Positions 45,592-56,060 of a stretch of 64,000 nucleotides of DNA are shown here, piece by piece. The translations under genes and the position numbers were made by a program. The notes under the pieces are model-generated. The model was not told the origin of the DNA. It did no database searches and worked only from the letters and a program-made list of their open reading frames with translations. The stretch is from Rhodobacteraceae bacterium S2214 (GTDB lineage Bacteria; Pseudomonadota; Alphaproteobacteria; Rhodobacterales; Rhodobacteraceae), in the NCBI GenBank assembly GCA_025141675.1, contig CP081161.1, positions 1,276,001 through 1,340,000 on the forward strand. Direction: 5' to 3'. The stretch's first letter is position 1. Each line of letters begins with the position of its first letter.

Positions 45592-45619
45592 TTTATTGAT
45601 TGACGAGTCAATTAAAATA
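45592..45619. promoter_or_regulatory. Probable BetI operator
   Basis: The dyad ATTGAC-GA-GTCAAT (45599-45612) is perfect and extends imperfectly on both sides through an AT-rich stretch (about 45592-45619). It lies 30-55 bases before the betI ATG. BetI and other TetR-family repressors bind such palindromes in their own promoters; the assignment is positional. Confidence 0.7.
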
Positions 45620-45647
45620 ATGCGAGAGGTCGGGAAAGGAGCCTTCA

Positions 45648-46217
45648 ATGCCTAAAATCGGAATGGAACCCATCAGACGCGCGGCTTTGGTCGAAGCGAC
45701 GATTGCTGAAATCGGCGCGGCGGGATCGCTTGATGTGACGGTTAGCAAGATTGCTAAGCGTGCTGGCATGTCGTCCGCGTTGGCCCACCATTACTTTGGT
45801 GGCAAGGATCAGATTTTCGTCGCTGCCATGCGCCATATCCTGACGGAATACGGGGCAGAGGTGCGTGCTGAGCTGGCAAAGGCCAAGACGCCTGCGGGGC
45901 GGGCACAGGCGATCATTCGTGCCAGCTTCGCGCCATCCTGTTTTGCGCCAGCCACGGTCAGCGCGTGGATGACGTTTTACGCGCAGGCCCAGACAAATCC
46001 TGACGCTTTGCATTTGCTGCGGATTTATCAGCGCCGTTTGCGGTCGAACCTGACCGATGCCCTGCGTCCGATGTCCGAAGATCCGCAAGCGGCGGCCGAC
46101 ATGTTGGCCGCGCTGATCGACGGATTGTATATCCGCGCGACCCTAACGGGGCCGGACGCGAACCCTGAAGGCCAAGCTTTGGCGCTACTTTCCTCTTTAA
46201 CTAAAGGTGCTGCATGA
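45648..46217 (+). CDS. betI: Transcriptional repressor BetI
   Basis: TetR-family regulator of 189 residues that represses the betaine genes until choline is present. The N-terminus PKIGMEPIRRAALVEATIAE and the helix-turn-helix VSKIAKRAGMSSALAHHYFG are characteristic of BetI. Further on, MTFYAQAQTNPDALHLLRIY and LRSNLTDALRPM match the family's ligand domain. It is the first gene of the operon and overlaps betC by 4 bp. Confidence 0.95.
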   Translation: MPKIGMEPIRRAALVEATIAEIGAAGSLDVTVSKIAKRAGMSSALAHHYFGGKDQIFVAAMRHILTEYGAEVRAELAKAKTPAGRAQAIIRASFAPSCFAPATVSAWMTFYAQAQTNPDALHLLRIYQRRLRSNLTDALRPMSEDPQAAADMLAALIDGLYIRATLTGPDANPEGQALALLSSLTKGAA

Positions 46218-47722
46218 CCAAGCCAAATATCCTGATAATCATGGTGGACCAACTGAACGGGACATTGTTCCCCGACGGTCCTGCGGACTGGTTGCATGCG
46301 CCGAACATGAAGAAACTGGCCGCAAAATCCACACGGTTCCAGCAATGCTACACCGCGTCCCCGCTGTGTGCGCCGGGGCGTGCGTCGTTCATGACAGGTC
46401 AGTTGCCATCGCGGACGGGTGTGTACGATAACGCCGCCGAATTTGCGTCCAGTTTGCCAACCTATGCCCATCACCTGCGCCGTGCTGGTTATCAGACATG
46501 TCTGTCTGGTAAGATGCACTTTGTTGGTCCCGATCAGTTGCATGGTTTTGAAGAACGCCTGACGACTGACATCTACCCACCCGATTTTGGTTGGACCCCA
46601 GATTACCGCAAACCGGGTGAGCGGATTGACTGGTGGTATCACAACATGGGGTCTGTGACGGGGGCTGGGGTTGCCGAAATCAGCAACCAGATGGAATACG
46701 ACGACGAGGTGGCGTATCACGCGACCCGCAAGTTGTATGACCTGTCCCGTGGGCATGACGACCGCCCGTGGTGTCTGACCGTCAGCTTCACACATCCGCA
46801 TGATCCGTACGTGACCCGCAAGAAATACTGGGACCTTTACGAGGATTGCGACCACCTGATGCCAGAGATCGGGCCGATCCCGTACGAAGATCAGGACGCC
46901 CATTCCCAGCGTATTCTTGACGCGAACGACCGTGATAATTTCAACATCACGGAAGACATGATCAAACGCGCGCGGCGGGCCTATTTTGCGAATATTTCCT
47001 ACCTTGATGATAAGGTTGGTGAATTGCTGCAAACGCTAGAAGACACGCGGCAAGAAGCAACGATCCTGTTTGTGTCCGACCATGGCGATATGCTTGGCGA
47101 ACGCGGGCTTTGGTTCAAAATGTCTTTCTACGACGGGTCCGCCCGTGTGCCGATGATGATCAGCAGCCCTGATATGGAGCCGGGTCTTGTTACTACGCCG
47201 GTGTCCAACATCGACGTCTGTCCGACGCTGTGTGATTTGGCCAATATTGACATGTCCGAGGTGATGCCGTGGACGCAGGGCGAGAGCATCAAGCCGCTTG
47301 GCCAAGGTGCCACGCGCGACACACCTGTCGCGATGGAATACGCGGCAGAGGCATCTTATGCGCCTGTCGTATCCCTGCGGTATGGCAAGTGGAAGTTCAA
47401 CATGTGCAGCCTTGATCCCGATCAGCTGTTTGATATGGAAAACGACCCGCATGAGTTGACGAACCTTGCAGATCATCCTGATCACCAAGGCACGTTAACC
47501 ACGATCAAAGCCAAAGCTGAGAAGCGTTGGGATATTGCCGCGTTTGACGCGGACGTCCGGCATTCCCAAGCGGGCCGCTGGGTTGTCTACGAATCCTTGC
47601 GCAATGGCGCCTATTTCCCGTGGGATTTCCAGCCGCTGCAAAAAGCGTCCGAACGGTACATGCGCAATCACATGGACCTGAATGTTCTCGAAGAAAATCA
47701 ACGGTTTCCAAGGGGTGAATGA
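46214..47722 (+). CDS. betC: Choline-sulfatase
   Basis: Type I sulfatase of 502 residues that hydrolyses choline-O-sulfate to choline. The formylglycine-forming signature is SPLCAPGRASFMTG, with the Cys to be modified. Metal ligands are suggested by MVDQLNGTLFPD near the start and FVSDHGDMLGERGLWFKM later. The C-terminal choline-sulfatase extension is present (DADVRHSQAGRWVVYESLRN). There is no signal peptide, so it is cytoplasmic. It lies between betI and betB, a layout known from rhizobia and Roseobacters. Confidence 0.95.
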   Translation: MTKPNILIIMVDQLNGTLFPDGPADWLHAPNMKKLAAKSTRFQQCYTASPLCAPGRASFMTGQLPSRTGVYDNAAEFASSLPTYAHHLRRAGYQTCLSGKMHFVGPDQLHGFEERLTTDIYPPDFGWTPDYRKPGERIDWWYHNMGSVTGAGVAEISNQMEYDDEVAYHATRKLYDLSRGHDDRPWCLTVSFTHPHDPYVTRKKYWDLYEDCDHLMPEIGPIPYEDQDAHSQRILDANDRDNFNITEDMIKRARRAYFANISYLDDKVGELLQTLEDTRQEATILFVSDHGDMLGERGLWFKMSFYDGSARVPMMISSPDMEPGLVTTPVSNIDVCPTLCDLANIDMSEVMPWTQGESIKPLGQGATRDTPVAMEYAAEASYAPVVSLRYGKWKFNMCSLDPDQLFDMENDPHELTNLADHPDHQGTLTTIKAKAEKRWDIAAFDADVRHSQAGRWVVYESLRNGAYFPWDFQPLQKASERYMRNHMDLNVLEENQRFPRGE

Positions 47723-47767
47723 CCGCATTCACCTGTCCTGACATCTCTTTCCGAAGGTATCCGACCT

Positions 47768-49219
47768 ATGCACCAACAACCTAAAGCCAGCCATTTCGTT
47801 GATGGCCAGTATATCGAAGACACGGCGGGCGAAGCCTTTGATGTGATCTACCCTGCAACGGGCGAAGTGATCGCAAAGCTGCACGCAGCGACCCCTGCGA
47901 TCATTAACAAAGCCTTGGACGCTGCGAAGCGTGCGCAAAAAGATTGGGCCGCGATGACCGGCACCGAACGTGGCCGTGTGCTGCGCCGTGCTGCGGATAT
48001 CATGCGTGAACGTAATCACGATCTGTCCGTGCTGGAAACCTATGACACTGGCAAGCCCTATCAAGAAACATCCGTTGCGGATGCCACATCGGGCGCTGAT
48101 GCGTTGGAATACTTCGGTGGTTTGGCGGGCAGCCTGACGGGCGAACACATCCAATTGGGCGAAGATTTCGTGTATTCCCGCCGCGAAGCGCTTGGCGTTT
48201 GCGTTGGCATCGGTGCGTGGAACTACCCAACGCAAATCGCATGCTGGAAAGGCGCACCAGCGCTGGCCTGCGGTAATGCGATGGTATTCAAGCCATCTGA
48301 GACCACGCCATTGTCTGCGTTGAAAGTCGCTGAAATCCTGATGGAAGCAGGCGCACCTGCAGGGATTTACAATGTGGTGCAAGGGCTTGGCGCTGTAGGG
48401 GCATCGCTTGTGACCGATCCGCGTGTCGATAAAGTGTCCCTGACGGGTTCGGTCCCGACGGGCAAAAAGGTCTACGCCGCTGCGGCCGCGGGCATGAAGC
48501 ACGTCACGATGGAACTGGGCGGAAAATCCCCGTTGGTGATCTTTGACGACGCCGATTTGGAAAACGCGGTGTCTGGCGCGATCCTTGGCAACTTTTATTC
48601 AACGGGGCAGGTCTGTTCCAACGGCACCCGCGTGTTTGTTCAAAAAGGCATCAAGGACGCGTTTTTGAAACGGATGTCTGAACGGCTTGGTGGTGTTGTG
48701 ATGGGGGATCCGCAGGACCCAGATACGAATTTCGGACCTATGGTGTCGGAGAACCAGCGAGACATTGTGGAAGGCTATATCGCAAAGGGTGTTGAAGAAG
48801 GCGCGCGGATCACGTTCGGTGGCAAACGCGTTGATCGTGATGGGTTTTTCATTGAACCGACGGTCTTTGCCGACGTCACTGATGACATGACCATCGCGCG
48901 CGAAGAAATCTTTGGACCCGTTCTGTCCGTCCTTGATTTCGACACCGAGGAAGAAGTGCTGCGCCGCGCCAATAACACCGAATTTGGTCTGGCCGCTGGC
49001 GTTTTTACCGCAGATCTGACGCGTGCGCATCGGATGGTCGCAGGGTTTGAAGCAGGCACTTGCTACATCAACACCTATAACCTCGCGCCGGTCGAAGCGC
49101 CGTTTGGCGGCATGAAAATGTCCGGTGTTGGGCGGGAGAACTCGAAGGCAGCGATCGACCATTATTCGCAGGTAAAGGGCGTTTATGTGGCGATGACAGA
49201 CGTCGAGGCACCATTCTGA
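47768..49219 (+). CDS. betB: Betaine aldehyde dehydrogenase
   Basis: NAD-dependent aldehyde dehydrogenase of 483 residues oxidising betaine aldehyde to glycine betaine. Motifs: [15 protein letters not shown] and [16 protein letters not shown] (coenzyme site), catalytic Glu in [18 protein letters not shown] and catalytic Cys in [14 protein letters not shown]. The residues around the catalytic Cys match BetB. It follows betC after a 45-bp gap and overlaps betA (TGATG). Confidence 0.96.
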   Translation: MHQQPKASHFVDGQYIEDTAGEAFDVIYPATGEVIAKLHAATPAIINKALDAAKRAQKDWAAMTGTERGRVLRRAADIMRERNHDLSVLETYDTGKPYQETSVADATSGADALEYFGGLAGSLTGEHIQLGEDFVYSRREALGVCVGIGAWNYPTQIACWKGAPALACGNAMVFKPSETTPLSALKVAEILMEAGAPAGIYNVVQGLGAVGASLVTDPRVDKVSLTGSVPTGKKVYAAAAAGMKHVTMELGGKSPLVIFDDADLENAVSGAILGNFYSTGQVCSNGTRVFVQKGIKDAFLKRMSERLGGVVMGDPQDPDTNFGPMVSENQRDIVEGYIAKGVEEGARITFGGKRVDRDGFFIEPTVFADVTDDMTIAREEIFGPVLSVLDFDTEEEVLRRANNTEFGLAAGVFTADLTRAHRMVAGFEAGTCYINTYNLAPVEAPFGGMKMSGVGRENSKAAIDHYSQVKGVYVAMTDVEAPF

Positions 49220-50877
49220 TGCAAGCGGACTATGTAATCATCGGGGCGGGGTCTGCTGGCTGCGCGATGGCGTACCGATTGGCCGAAGCGGGCAAAGATG
49301 TGCTTGTGATCGAACACGGCGGTTGGGACGGTGGTCCGTTCATCCAGATGCCTGCCGCCTTGTCCTATCCGATGAATATGTCGATGTATGACTGGGGCTT
49401 ACAGACCGAACCTGAACCACATTTGGATGGTCGGACCCTTGTCACCCCACGCGGTAAAGTCATCGGTGGATCATCGTCGATCAACGGTATGATCTACGTG
49501 CGCGGTCACGCGATGGACTACGATCATTGGGCTGAAAGCGGCGCGCATGGGTGGTCCTATGCGGATGTGCTGCCCTACTTTAAGCGTATGGAAAACTGGC
49601 ATTCCGGCGGTCACGGCGGCGATCCGGCGTGGCGCGGAAAAGACGGCCCGTTGCATGTGACGCGCGGGCCGCGGAAGAACCCGCTGACGCTCGCTTTTGT
49701 GGAGGCGGGCAAGCAAGCTGGCTATGAGACGACCGACGATTACAACGGTGAACAGCAAGAAGGCTTTGGCCCTTTCGATGCGACGATCTGGAAGGGGCGG
49801 CGTTGGTCTGCTGCAAACGCCTATCTGCGGCCTGCGTTGAAAAAAGACAATTGCAACCTCGTGCGCGCCTTCGCACGGCGGGTTGTGATTGAAAATGGGA
49901 AAGCGGTTGGGGTTGAAGTCGACATCAATGGGCAGACGCAAATTATCAAGGCTAATGTCGAAGTCATTGTGGCGGCGTCTTCGTTGAACTCTCCAAAGCT
50001 GTTGATGTTGTCTGGCGTTGGGCCAGCGGCGCATTTGGCTGAGCACGGCATCGATGTGGTCGCAGATCGCCCCGGTGTGGGTCAAAACCTGCAGGACCAT
50101 CTTGAACTTTACATCCAGCAGGCCGCGATCCGTCCTGTGTCTTTGTTCAAATATTGGACGCTGCTGTGGAAAAGCCGGATTGGTCTTGAATGGTTGATCC
50201 GCAAAACTGGTCTTGGCACATCGAACCAGTTCGAAAGTGCCGCGTTTATTCGGTCAAAAGCGGGCGTGAAGTATCCGGATATTCAGTATCATTTCCTACC
50301 AATTGCAGTGCGTTACGACGGAAAAGTTGCGGCCGAAGGGCACGGATATCAGGCCCATGTTGGCCCAATGCGATCCGTATCGCGCGGACATGTTTCGCTG
50401 CGGTCGGCTGATCCGAAGGACAATCCGAAAATTCTGTTCAACTACATGTCTGACCCGTCAGATTGGGTTGATTTCCGGAATTGTATCCGCCTGACGCGCG
50501 AAATTTTCGGACAGGATGCATTTGCGCCTTATCGCGGTAAGGAAATCCAACCGGGTGAAGATGCACAAAGCGACGAAGCGCTTGACGCTTTCATCAAAGA
50601 GCACGTCGAAAGCGCGTATCATCCTTGTGGCACGTGTAAAATGGGCGCGGCTGATGACCCGAACGCGGTTGTCGATCCCGAAGGACGTGTCATTGGCGTT
50701 GACGGTTTGCGGGTCGCTGATAGTTCGATTTTCCCACGGATTACAAACGGGAATTTGAACGGACCGTCGATCATGGTGGGTGAAAAGATCGCTGACTTTG
50801 TGCTTGGAAAACAGCCGCTTGCGCCTGCAAATGACCAGCCGTGGATTCATCCGCGGTGGGCAACCGAACAGCGTTAA
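49219..50877 (+). CDS. betA: Choline dehydrogenase
   Basis: FAD-dependent GMC oxidoreductase of 552 residues oxidising choline to betaine aldehyde. N-terminal FAD motif [23 protein letters not shown] signatures [20 protein letters not shown] and [20 protein letters not shown]-terminal catalytic region [13 protein letters not shown] and [19 protein letters not shown]. It is the last gene of betICBA. Its TAA shares TTAA with the stop of the convergent pccR gene. Confidence 0.96.
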   Translation: MQADYVIIGAGSAGCAMAYRLAEAGKDVLVIEHGGWDGGPFIQMPAALSYPMNMSMYDWGLQTEPEPHLDGRTLVTPRGKVIGGSSSINGMIYVRGHAMDYDHWAESGAHGWSYADVLPYFKRMENWHSGGHGGDPAWRGKDGPLHVTRGPRKNPLTLAFVEAGKQAGYETTDDYNGEQQEGFGPFDATIWKGRRWSAANAYLRPALKKDNCNLVRAFARRVVIENGKAVGVEVDINGQTQIIKANVEVIVAASSLNSPKLLMLSGVGPAAHLAEHGIDVVADRPGVGQNLQDHLELYIQQAAIRPVSLFKYWTLLWKSRIGLEWLIRKTGLGTSNQFESAAFIRSKAGVKYPDIQYHFLPIAVRYDGKVAAEGHGYQAHVGPMRSVSRGHVSLRSADPKDNPKILFNYMSDPSDWVDFRNCIRLTREIFGQDAFAPYRGKEIQPGEDAQSDEALDAFIKEHVESAYHPCGTCKMGAADDPNAVVDPEGRVIGVDGLRVADSSIFPRITNGNLNGPSIMVGEKIADFVLGKQPLAPANDQPWIHPRWATEQR

Positions 50878-52274
50878 TCGACCTGATACGGCAGCATTCC
50901 GCGATGGTTTGGATCAACGTGCAGTTCTCGTTCTAATGGCGGGACTGCGCGTTGGTGGCAGGTTTTACGTTCGCAAATGCGGCAAGAAATTCCGATGGGT
51001 TCGTAGGCTTCTGGCGCGCTGGTGTTCATGTGATCGGCGTAGACGACGGCATCTGCGTGTTTGACTTCGCAGCCTAGACCGATGGCATAGCGGCGGACGG
51101 GGGCCGTGTAGGACCCACCTGATTTACTAACGTCGCGGGCGAGGCAAAAATAGCGTGCCCCGTCAGGCGTTTCAGCCAATTGACGTAGAAACTGACCTTG
51201 GGTTTCAAACGCGCGGTGCACGTTCCACAGTGGGCATGCGCCGCCGTAGCGTGCGAATTGCAATGTCGTGGCTGAATGCCGTTTTGTGATTGTGCCTGCC
51301 TGATCAACGCGCACAAAGAAGAACGGGATGCCTTTGGCGTTGGGTCGTTGCAGCGTGGACAATCGATGTGCGATTTGTTCAAGCGATGCGCCAAACCGTG
51401 CAGACAGGATTTCCAGATCGTGTCGGGTGTTTTGCGCTGCTTCCAAGAAAGCAGTGTAGGGCATCAACGCAGCCCCGGCAAAATAGTTGGCCAAGCCGAC
51501 CTTGGCGATGTTGCGCGCTGCGTCAGATTGGAAACGTGCAAGATCGAGCGTTGCTTCGAGCAGGTCGCTGCGGGTGAGCAGCGCCAGTTGCAGCAAAAGC
51601 TGAAAGCTTTGTGTTGCGGCGGGCGCGAACTGCGATAGCGTCAGGGTTTTTGTGCTGGCATCATAGGACCTTATCGTATCAACGGGTTCGATCCTGACCC
51701 GCACACCTGCCTTTGACAATGCGGATGTCGTGGCTTGCATCAGCGTTTCGTCAGGCGGAATTGTCCGCGTAAAACGTTCAGCGGCACGGTCGACCGGATC
51801 AATGTAATTATCGCAATAGTGAAAGAAGTCGCGCACCTCTTCCCAAGGGCTTGGGGTGGGTCTGGCGTCTTCACGACCCAATGCTTCGTCAAGCGAAGCG
51901 AGGCGTTCTTGGCTTTGACGGTAGCCCGTGTGCAAATCCAAAAACGCGCGGACCAATGCGGGAGCGTTCGCTGCTGCAAGTCGCAAATCCACAAGTGGCG
52001 GGGTAGGGCCCGTGAACACAGGATCGGCCAAAGCTTCGCGCATATCGCTGACAAGGCGGGCTTCGTCGCCGGCCTGCAGTTCGGTCACGTCGAACCCGAA
52101 TTCCTGCGCAAGACCAAGAACAACCGCGGTACTGACCGGCCGGTTGTTGTTTTCCATTTGGTTCAGATACGGCAGGGACACCCCCAACCTGTCGGCAAAC
52201 GCTTTTTGCGTCAGGGATACGCGACCACGTAGCTCGCGCAGCTTCGCGCCCGCGTATAGTTTCTGAACCGCCAT
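50874..52274 (-). CDS. pccR: Short-chain fatty acyl-CoA regulator (PccR/ScfR family)
   Basis: Regulator of 466 residues with an N-terminal XRE helix-turn-helix ([20 protein letters not shown], then [20 protein letters not shown]), a middle region related to IrrE/ImmA-type domains, and a C-terminal domain with a Cys cluster ([19 protein letters not shown]). In Rhodobacter sphaeroides this family member controls propionyl-CoA carboxylase and methylmalonyl-CoA mutase genes and senses acyl-CoA. The same gene set lies immediately beyond here. TTTGCAA-type half-sites lie just upstream of its ATG. RamB- or PrpR-like paralogues are alternatives. Confidence 0.9.
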   Translation of the reverse strand: MAVQKLYAGAKLRELRGRVSLTQKAFADRLGVSLPYLNQMENNNRPVSTAVVLGLAQEFGFDVTELQAGDEARLVSDMREALADPVFTGPTPPLVDLRLAAANAPALVRAFLDLHTGYRQSQERLASLDEALGREDARPTPSPWEEVRDFFHYCDNYIDPVDRAAERFTRTIPPDETLMQATTSALSKAGVRVRIEPVDTIRSYDASTKTLTLSQFAPAATQSFQLLLQLALLTRSDLLEATLDLARFQSDAARNIAKVGLANYFAGAALMPYTAFLEAAQNTRHDLEILSARFGASLEQIAHRLSTLQRPNAKGIPFFFVRVDQAGTITKRHSATTLQFARYGGACPLWNVHRAFETQGQFLRQLAETPDGARYFCLARDVSKSGGSYTAPVRRYAIGLGCEVKHADAVVYADHMNTSAPEAYEPIGISCRICERKTCHQRAVPPLERELHVDPNHRGMLPYQVD

Positions 52275-52284
52275 GATGCCGCCC

Positions 52285-52332
52285 TTTGCAATTTAGCTAG
52301 GCACCGTCATAGCGCCTGCAAATATTGCAAAT
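52285..52332. promoter_or_regulatory. TTTGCAA boxes upstream of pccR
   Basis: TTTGCAAT reads on the plus strand at 52285-52292, and two copies (TTTGCAAT and TTTGCAGG) follow each other 9 bp apart on the minus strand between 52331 and 52315. They lie within 60 bp of the pccR ATG. I recall TTTGCAAA-N4-TTTGCAAA as the PccR consensus; the spacing here differs, so only the half-sites fit. Autoregulation is inferred. Confidence 0.55.
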
Positions 52333-53546
52333 CAAGCGTTGATCTGTCGTGTCCGTTGCATGACCAGCAACAGCGACACCATTGCCAGTGCAGAGACGAT
52401 GAACATCAGCCATTGCAGTGGGATCGTGCCGCTTTCTACGGTTAACAGGCCGCCTGCGAATTGCGACAATGCTGCGCCGCCGCCAACCATGATGGCCCCG
52501 CCCAACCCGCTTGCGGTGCCCGCGAGGCGCGGACGGACGGACAGTAAGCCTGCCGTTGCGTTGGGCATCGACATACCGTTGCCGAGGCCCAAGAATGTAC
52601 AAAAGCCAAAGAAAGCAAGGGGATGATTGAAACCAGCTAGTGACAGACCCAGTGATGCGCCCATGCCGACCAAGGTGACGATTGTGCCGATCAACGCCAT
52701 TTTGTTGATGCCGAGCTGCACGGAATAGCGGCCTGACAAGAAGTTACCCGCAGCGTAGCCGATGGCGGGGGCGCCAAGACCGACGCCGCTCCAGAATGGA
52801 GATAGGTTGAAGACGCTGCTGGCGATAAAAGATGCGCCACCTAGGAGGGCGAAGAATGCGCCGCTGGCGAATGCCGCGCACAGTGCATAGCCCCAGAACC
52901 GTGGTGACGCGAACAGGGCGGGGTAGCTTTTGATCTGTTCGCCAAAGCCCATGCCGCCGTCTTGCACGGTTTCGCCAAGATCGAAGTAGGCCAATGCAAA
53001 AACGCCGATTCCGGCAAGTGCTAGAAACGCAAAGGTCGCGTGCCAGTCGAAAAGTTCCTGCAGGACGCCGCCAATCATCGGGCCGAACATAGGCACCAAT
53101 GCCATCCCCATTGTCACATAGCCAATCATGGAGGCCGCTTGGTCCTGTGGGACCATGTCGCGCACGATTGTGCGGCTTAGGACGAGCGAAGTCGCGACCG
53201 AGGCTTGCAAGAGCCGGAAAGCCAGGAAAACCTCAACGGATTTTGCAAACATAGCGCCGATTGTGGCGAGGATAAAAATGCCGATCGCGACCAAAACAAC
53301 TTTGCGCCGCCCAACTTTATCCGAGATTGGTCCAATAAATATCTGCAGCGCCGCCGTTGCCGCCAGATATCCCGACAGGGAAATCTGCATCACGGCATAG
53401 GTCGTGTCGAAGTAATCCGTCATGGCGTTGAGCGACGGCAAAAAGATCGACATGTTCAACGCGCCGATGCCGGCGAGTAAAACAAGAGTCACGATGTGAG
53501 GCGGTGTGGTGCGAGATAAGAAGCGCACATTCGGAAGCGTTGTCAT
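52332..53546 (-). CDS. Bcr/CflA-family multidrug efflux MFS transporter
   Basis: Major facilitator of 404 residues with about twelve membrane segments. The loop 2-3 motif is IGPISDKVGRRKVVLVAIG, and the Bcr/CflA-type segments QASVATSLVLSRTIVRDMVP and GPMIGGVLQELFDWHATFAF are present. It is divergent from pccB and lies between pccR and pccB. The location suggests regulation with the propionate genes, but the substrate is unknown. Confidence 0.9.
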   Translation of the reverse strand: MTTLPNVRFLSRTTPPHIVTLVLLAGIGALNMSIFLPSLNAMTDYFDTTYAVMQISLSGYLAATAALQIFIGPISDKVGRRKVVLVAIGIFILATIGAMFAKSVEVFLAFRLLQASVATSLVLSRTIVRDMVPQDQAASMIGYVTMGMALVPMFGPMIGGVLQELFDWHATFAFLALAGIGVFALAYFDLGETVQDGGMGFGEQIKSYPALFASPRFWGYALCAAFASGAFFALLGGASFIASSVFNLSPFWSGVGLGAPAIGYAAGNFLSGRYSVQLGINKMALIGTIVTLVGMGASLGLSLAGFNHPLAFFGFCTFLGLGNGMSMPNATAGLLSVRPRLAGTASGLGGAIMVGGGAALSQFAGGLLTVESGTIPLQWLMFIVSALAMVSLLLVMQRTRQINA

Positions 53547-53602
53547 GCCTAAGACCTATGCCTGTCGTATTGGCCTGTCCATGGCTGGCGCTGCGACAGC
53601 TA

Positions 53603-53696
53603 TGTGCAAAAATGCAGAGATAAAGTTTGCAATTATTCAAATCGTGGATTTGGTAACTCGGTTTATTTGCAAATCTGCTCATTCGTTCTTTAGAAA
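53603..53696 (+). promoter_or_regulatory. pccB promoter region with TTTGCAA boxes
   Basis: The half-sites are TGTGCAAA (53603-53610), TTTGCAAT (53626-53633) and an exact TTTGCAAA inside the palindrome ATTTGCAAAT (53665-53674). The last overlaps a possible -35 box TTGCAA, followed after 18 bp by TAGAAA. The sites lie between divergent MFS and pccB genes. Binding by PccR is inferred; repeat spacing is irregular. Confidence 0.55.
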
Positions 53697-53746
53697 TTTA
53701 CCGATTAGACCTAGGGTCTGCAGAACCGCAGCAAAAGAGACACGCC

Positions 53747-55276
53747 ATGGATATTCTGCAAGAGCTTCAAGATCGCCGCGACACGGCCCGTTTGGGTGGT
53801 GGTGAAAAACGAATTGCGGCGCAGCACGCCAAGGGCAAGCTGACCGCGCGCGAGCGGATCGATCTTTTGCTGGATGACGGATCGTTTGAAGAATTCGATA
53901 TGTTTGTCGCACATCGCTGCACCGATTTTGGCATGGAAGAACAACGGCCTGCGGGTGATGGTGTTGTGACCGGTTGGGGCACGATCAATGGCCGTATGGT
54001 TTATGTGTTCTCTCAGGATTTCACTGTCTTTGGTGGATCGCTGTCAGAAACACATGCGCAAAAGATTTGTAAGATCATGGATATGGCCGTGCAAAACGGT
54101 GCGCCTGTGATTGGTCTGAACGATTCTGGTGGCGCACGTATCCAAGAAGGTGTGGCGTCACTTGCCGGTTACGCTGAGGTTTTCCAACGCAACATTATGG
54201 CGTCCGGCGTTGTCCCGCAGATCAGTGTGATCATGGGGCCTTGTGCAGGTGGTGCGGTTTATTCGCCTGCGATGACCGATTTCATCTTTATGGTGAAAGA
54301 CACGTCTTACATGTTCGTCACCGGCCCTGATGTTGTGAAAACGGTCACAAATGAAGTGGTTACGGCGGAAGAATTAGGTGGTGCATCGACCCACACGAAG
54401 AAGTCTTCGGTTGCGGATGGCGCGTTTGAAAACGATGTCGAGGCGTTGATCGAAGTGCGCCGTTTGGTCGATTTCCTTCCACTCAATAACCGCCAGAAGG
54501 CACCTGTGCGTCCGTTCTTTGATGACGTGAACCGATTGGAGGACAGTCTTGATACGCTGATCCCTGACAACGCGAACACGCCTTACGACATGAAAGAGCT
54601 GATCACCAAGCTGGGTGACGAGGGTGATTTCTACGAAATTCAGGAAGATTATGCGAAGAACATCCTGACCGGCTTTATCCGTCTGGAAGGCCAGACGGTT
54701 GGTGTCGTCGCGAACCAGCCGATGGTTTTGGCCGGTTGTTTGGATATTGATAGTTCGCGTAAGGCGGCGCGTTTTGTGCGTTTCTGCGATGCGTTTGAAA
54801 TTCCTATTCTGACGCTTGTCGATGTGCCGGGCTTCTTGCCGGGAACGTCACAGGAATATGGCGGCGTGATTAAGCACGGCGCGAAGCTGCTGTTCGCGTA
54901 TGGTGAGGCGACTGTGCCGAAGGTAACTGTCATCACCCGTAAAGCCTACGGTGGGGCCTATGACGTGATGGCGTCCAAACACCTGCGTGGCGATTTCAAC
55001 TACGCGTGGCCAACAGCCGAAATCGCGGTGATGGGTGCGAAGGGCGCGACCGAGATTATCCATCGCGCCGATTTGGCAGATGCCGAAAAGATCGCCCAGC
55101 ATACCAAGGATTACGAAGATCGGTTCGCGAACCCGTTTGTCGCCGCTGAAAAGGGCTTCATCGACGAAGTGATCATGCCGCATTCCACACGCAAGCGCGT
55201 CTGCCGGGCCTTTGCATCACTGCGCGGCAAGCAAGCTAAGAACCCGTGGAAAAAGCACGATAACATTCCGCTGTAG
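53747..55276 (+). CDS. pccB: Propionyl-CoA carboxylase beta subunit
   Basis: Carboxyltransferase subunit of 509 residues that moves the carboxyl group from biotin to propionyl-CoA. Features: [20 protein letters not shown] at the N-terminus, [21 protein letters not shown], acyl-CoA oxyanion regions [18 protein letters not shown] and [16 protein letters not shown], and [19 protein letters not shown]. The length and the C-terminus ([11 protein letters not shown]) match PccB. It is the first gene of the unit leading to pccA, with several small genes between the two subunits. Confidence 0.96.
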   Translation: MDILQELQDRRDTARLGGGEKRIAAQHAKGKLTARERIDLLLDDGSFEEFDMFVAHRCTDFGMEEQRPAGDGVVTGWGTINGRMVYVFSQDFTVFGGSLSETHAQKICKIMDMAVQNGAPVIGLNDSGGARIQEGVASLAGYAEVFQRNIMASGVVPQISVIMGPCAGGAVYSPAMTDFIFMVKDTSYMFVTGPDVVKTVTNEVVTAEELGGASTHTKKSSVADGAFENDVEALIEVRRLVDFLPLNNRQKAPVRPFFDDVNRLEDSLDTLIPDNANTPYDMKELITKLGDEGDFYEIQEDYAKNILTGFIRLEGQTVGVVANQPMVLAGCLDIDSSRKAARFVRFCDAFEIPILTLVDVPGFLPGTSQEYGGVIKHGAKLLFAYGEATVPKVTVITRKAYGGAYDVMASKHLRGDFNYAWPTAEIAVMGAKGATEIIHRADLADAEKIAQHTKDYEDRFANPFVAAEKGFIDEVIMPHSTRKRVCRAFASLRGKQAKNPWKKHDNIPL

Positions 55277-55278
55277 AA

Positions 55279-55332
55279 GAGGGCGCTGCCCTCGGCCTGC
55301 GGCCTCACCCGGGATGTTTGCAGCCAAAAGAA
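55279..55332 (-). repeat. Intergenic repeat with two hairpins, copy B (inverted)
   Basis: Read on the minus strand it starts TTCTTTTGGCTGCAAACATC, followed by GGCC-GCA-GGCC and GAGGGC-AGC-GCCCTC (55293-55279). The arrangement (TTCTTTTGGC-TG anchor, ATCC, two hairpins) matches the element after the SLC13 gene, but it is turned round relative to pccB. It fills most of the gap between pccB and the next gene. Confidence 0.7.
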
Positions 55333-55348
55333 TAGAAAGGAGCCAGTG

Positions 55349-55735
55349 ATGATGAAAAGATGTTTTGCCGCAATCGCGCTGGTTCTGACCGCGTCCATTG
55401 GGGTCGCCCAGCAGGTGTCTGTCCCGTCAGGTTTGGATATTGCGCTGTACGATGTGATCTTGGAGCCCGCTAATCAAACCGCGCGGTTCCGGTTTTTGGC
55501 ACCGCAAATTGGTATCGAAAATGGGGCCACCTTCACGGACGTTGTGCCTGACCTGCAGTACCTGTGTGACAAGATCGTCGTGCCGGGTCTGGCCGAAAAC
55601 GGTTGGACGGATGGGGACGTGGTGATTTCACTTTCTGCGTCCGAGGTCGAGTTTGGCGTGGCCAGCCCTGAGGTTGTCCAGTATTTCCAGCCTTTCAGTA
55701 TTCAGGCAGGTGCCTGCATGTGGGAGGATTTCTGA
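55349..55735 (+). CDS. Uncharacterised secreted protein
   Basis: About 128 residues with a Sec signal (MKRCFAAIALVLTASIGVAQ). The mature part has no catalytic motif I recognise; it contains VSVPSGLDIALYDVILEP, ARFRFLAPQIG and three Cys residues overall (one in the signal region, LQYLCDKI and AGACMWEDF). AGGAG sits six bases before ATG 55349; a GTG at 55346 and an ATG at 55352 are alternatives. Proteins of this kind sit between pccB and pccA in other Rhodobacterales (possibly DUF6497, from memory). No function is assigned. Confidence 0.75.
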   Translation: MMKRCFAAIALVLTASIGVAQQVSVPSGLDIALYDVILEPANQTARFRFLAPQIGIENGATFTDVVPDLQYLCDKIVVPGLAENGWTDGDVVISLSASEVEFGVASPEVVQYFQPFSIQAGACMWEDF

Positions 55736-55910
55736 GAATGAAACAGACACACCAATGGGGGAATTCCGCTGATGCACCCCAAACACAGATCAACGAATTC
55801 GGAATGGCCCTCTTTGGGGGTCAACAGTGTTCTGCTATTGCTATGCCATCGACAGGCAGGTGGATGAGATCGAACGATCCGGCACCAACAGAGCAGAGCA
55901 GGACAACCCA

Positions 55911-56036
55911 ATGGCATTTGGCACCAAGACCTTCATGGTCGCGGCGTTCATGGCAGTCGCCGCATTCTTCGGAAGCATCGGCGCGTCAAACGCAGACACG
56001 TTGCACAGCGCACCGGTCAGCACGCCCATCAACTAG
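55911..56036 (+). CDS. Possible small exported peptide
   Basis: 41 codons from ATG 55911: a lysine at 6, a hydrophobic run FMVAAFMAVAAFFGSIGA and SNADTLHSAP, so it reads like a signal peptide with a short mature tail. The frame is open further upstream to a GTG at 55827, adding a polar stretch (RQVDEIERSGTNRAEQDNP). No strong ribosome site is visible. It lies in the pccB-pccA gap, where other small genes occur. Coding is plausible, not certain. Confidence 0.5.
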   Translation: MAFGTKTFMVAAFMAVAAFFGSIGASNADTLHSAPVSTPIN

Positions 56037-56060
56037 CGCATCCGCGCGGGCAGGTCTGTG

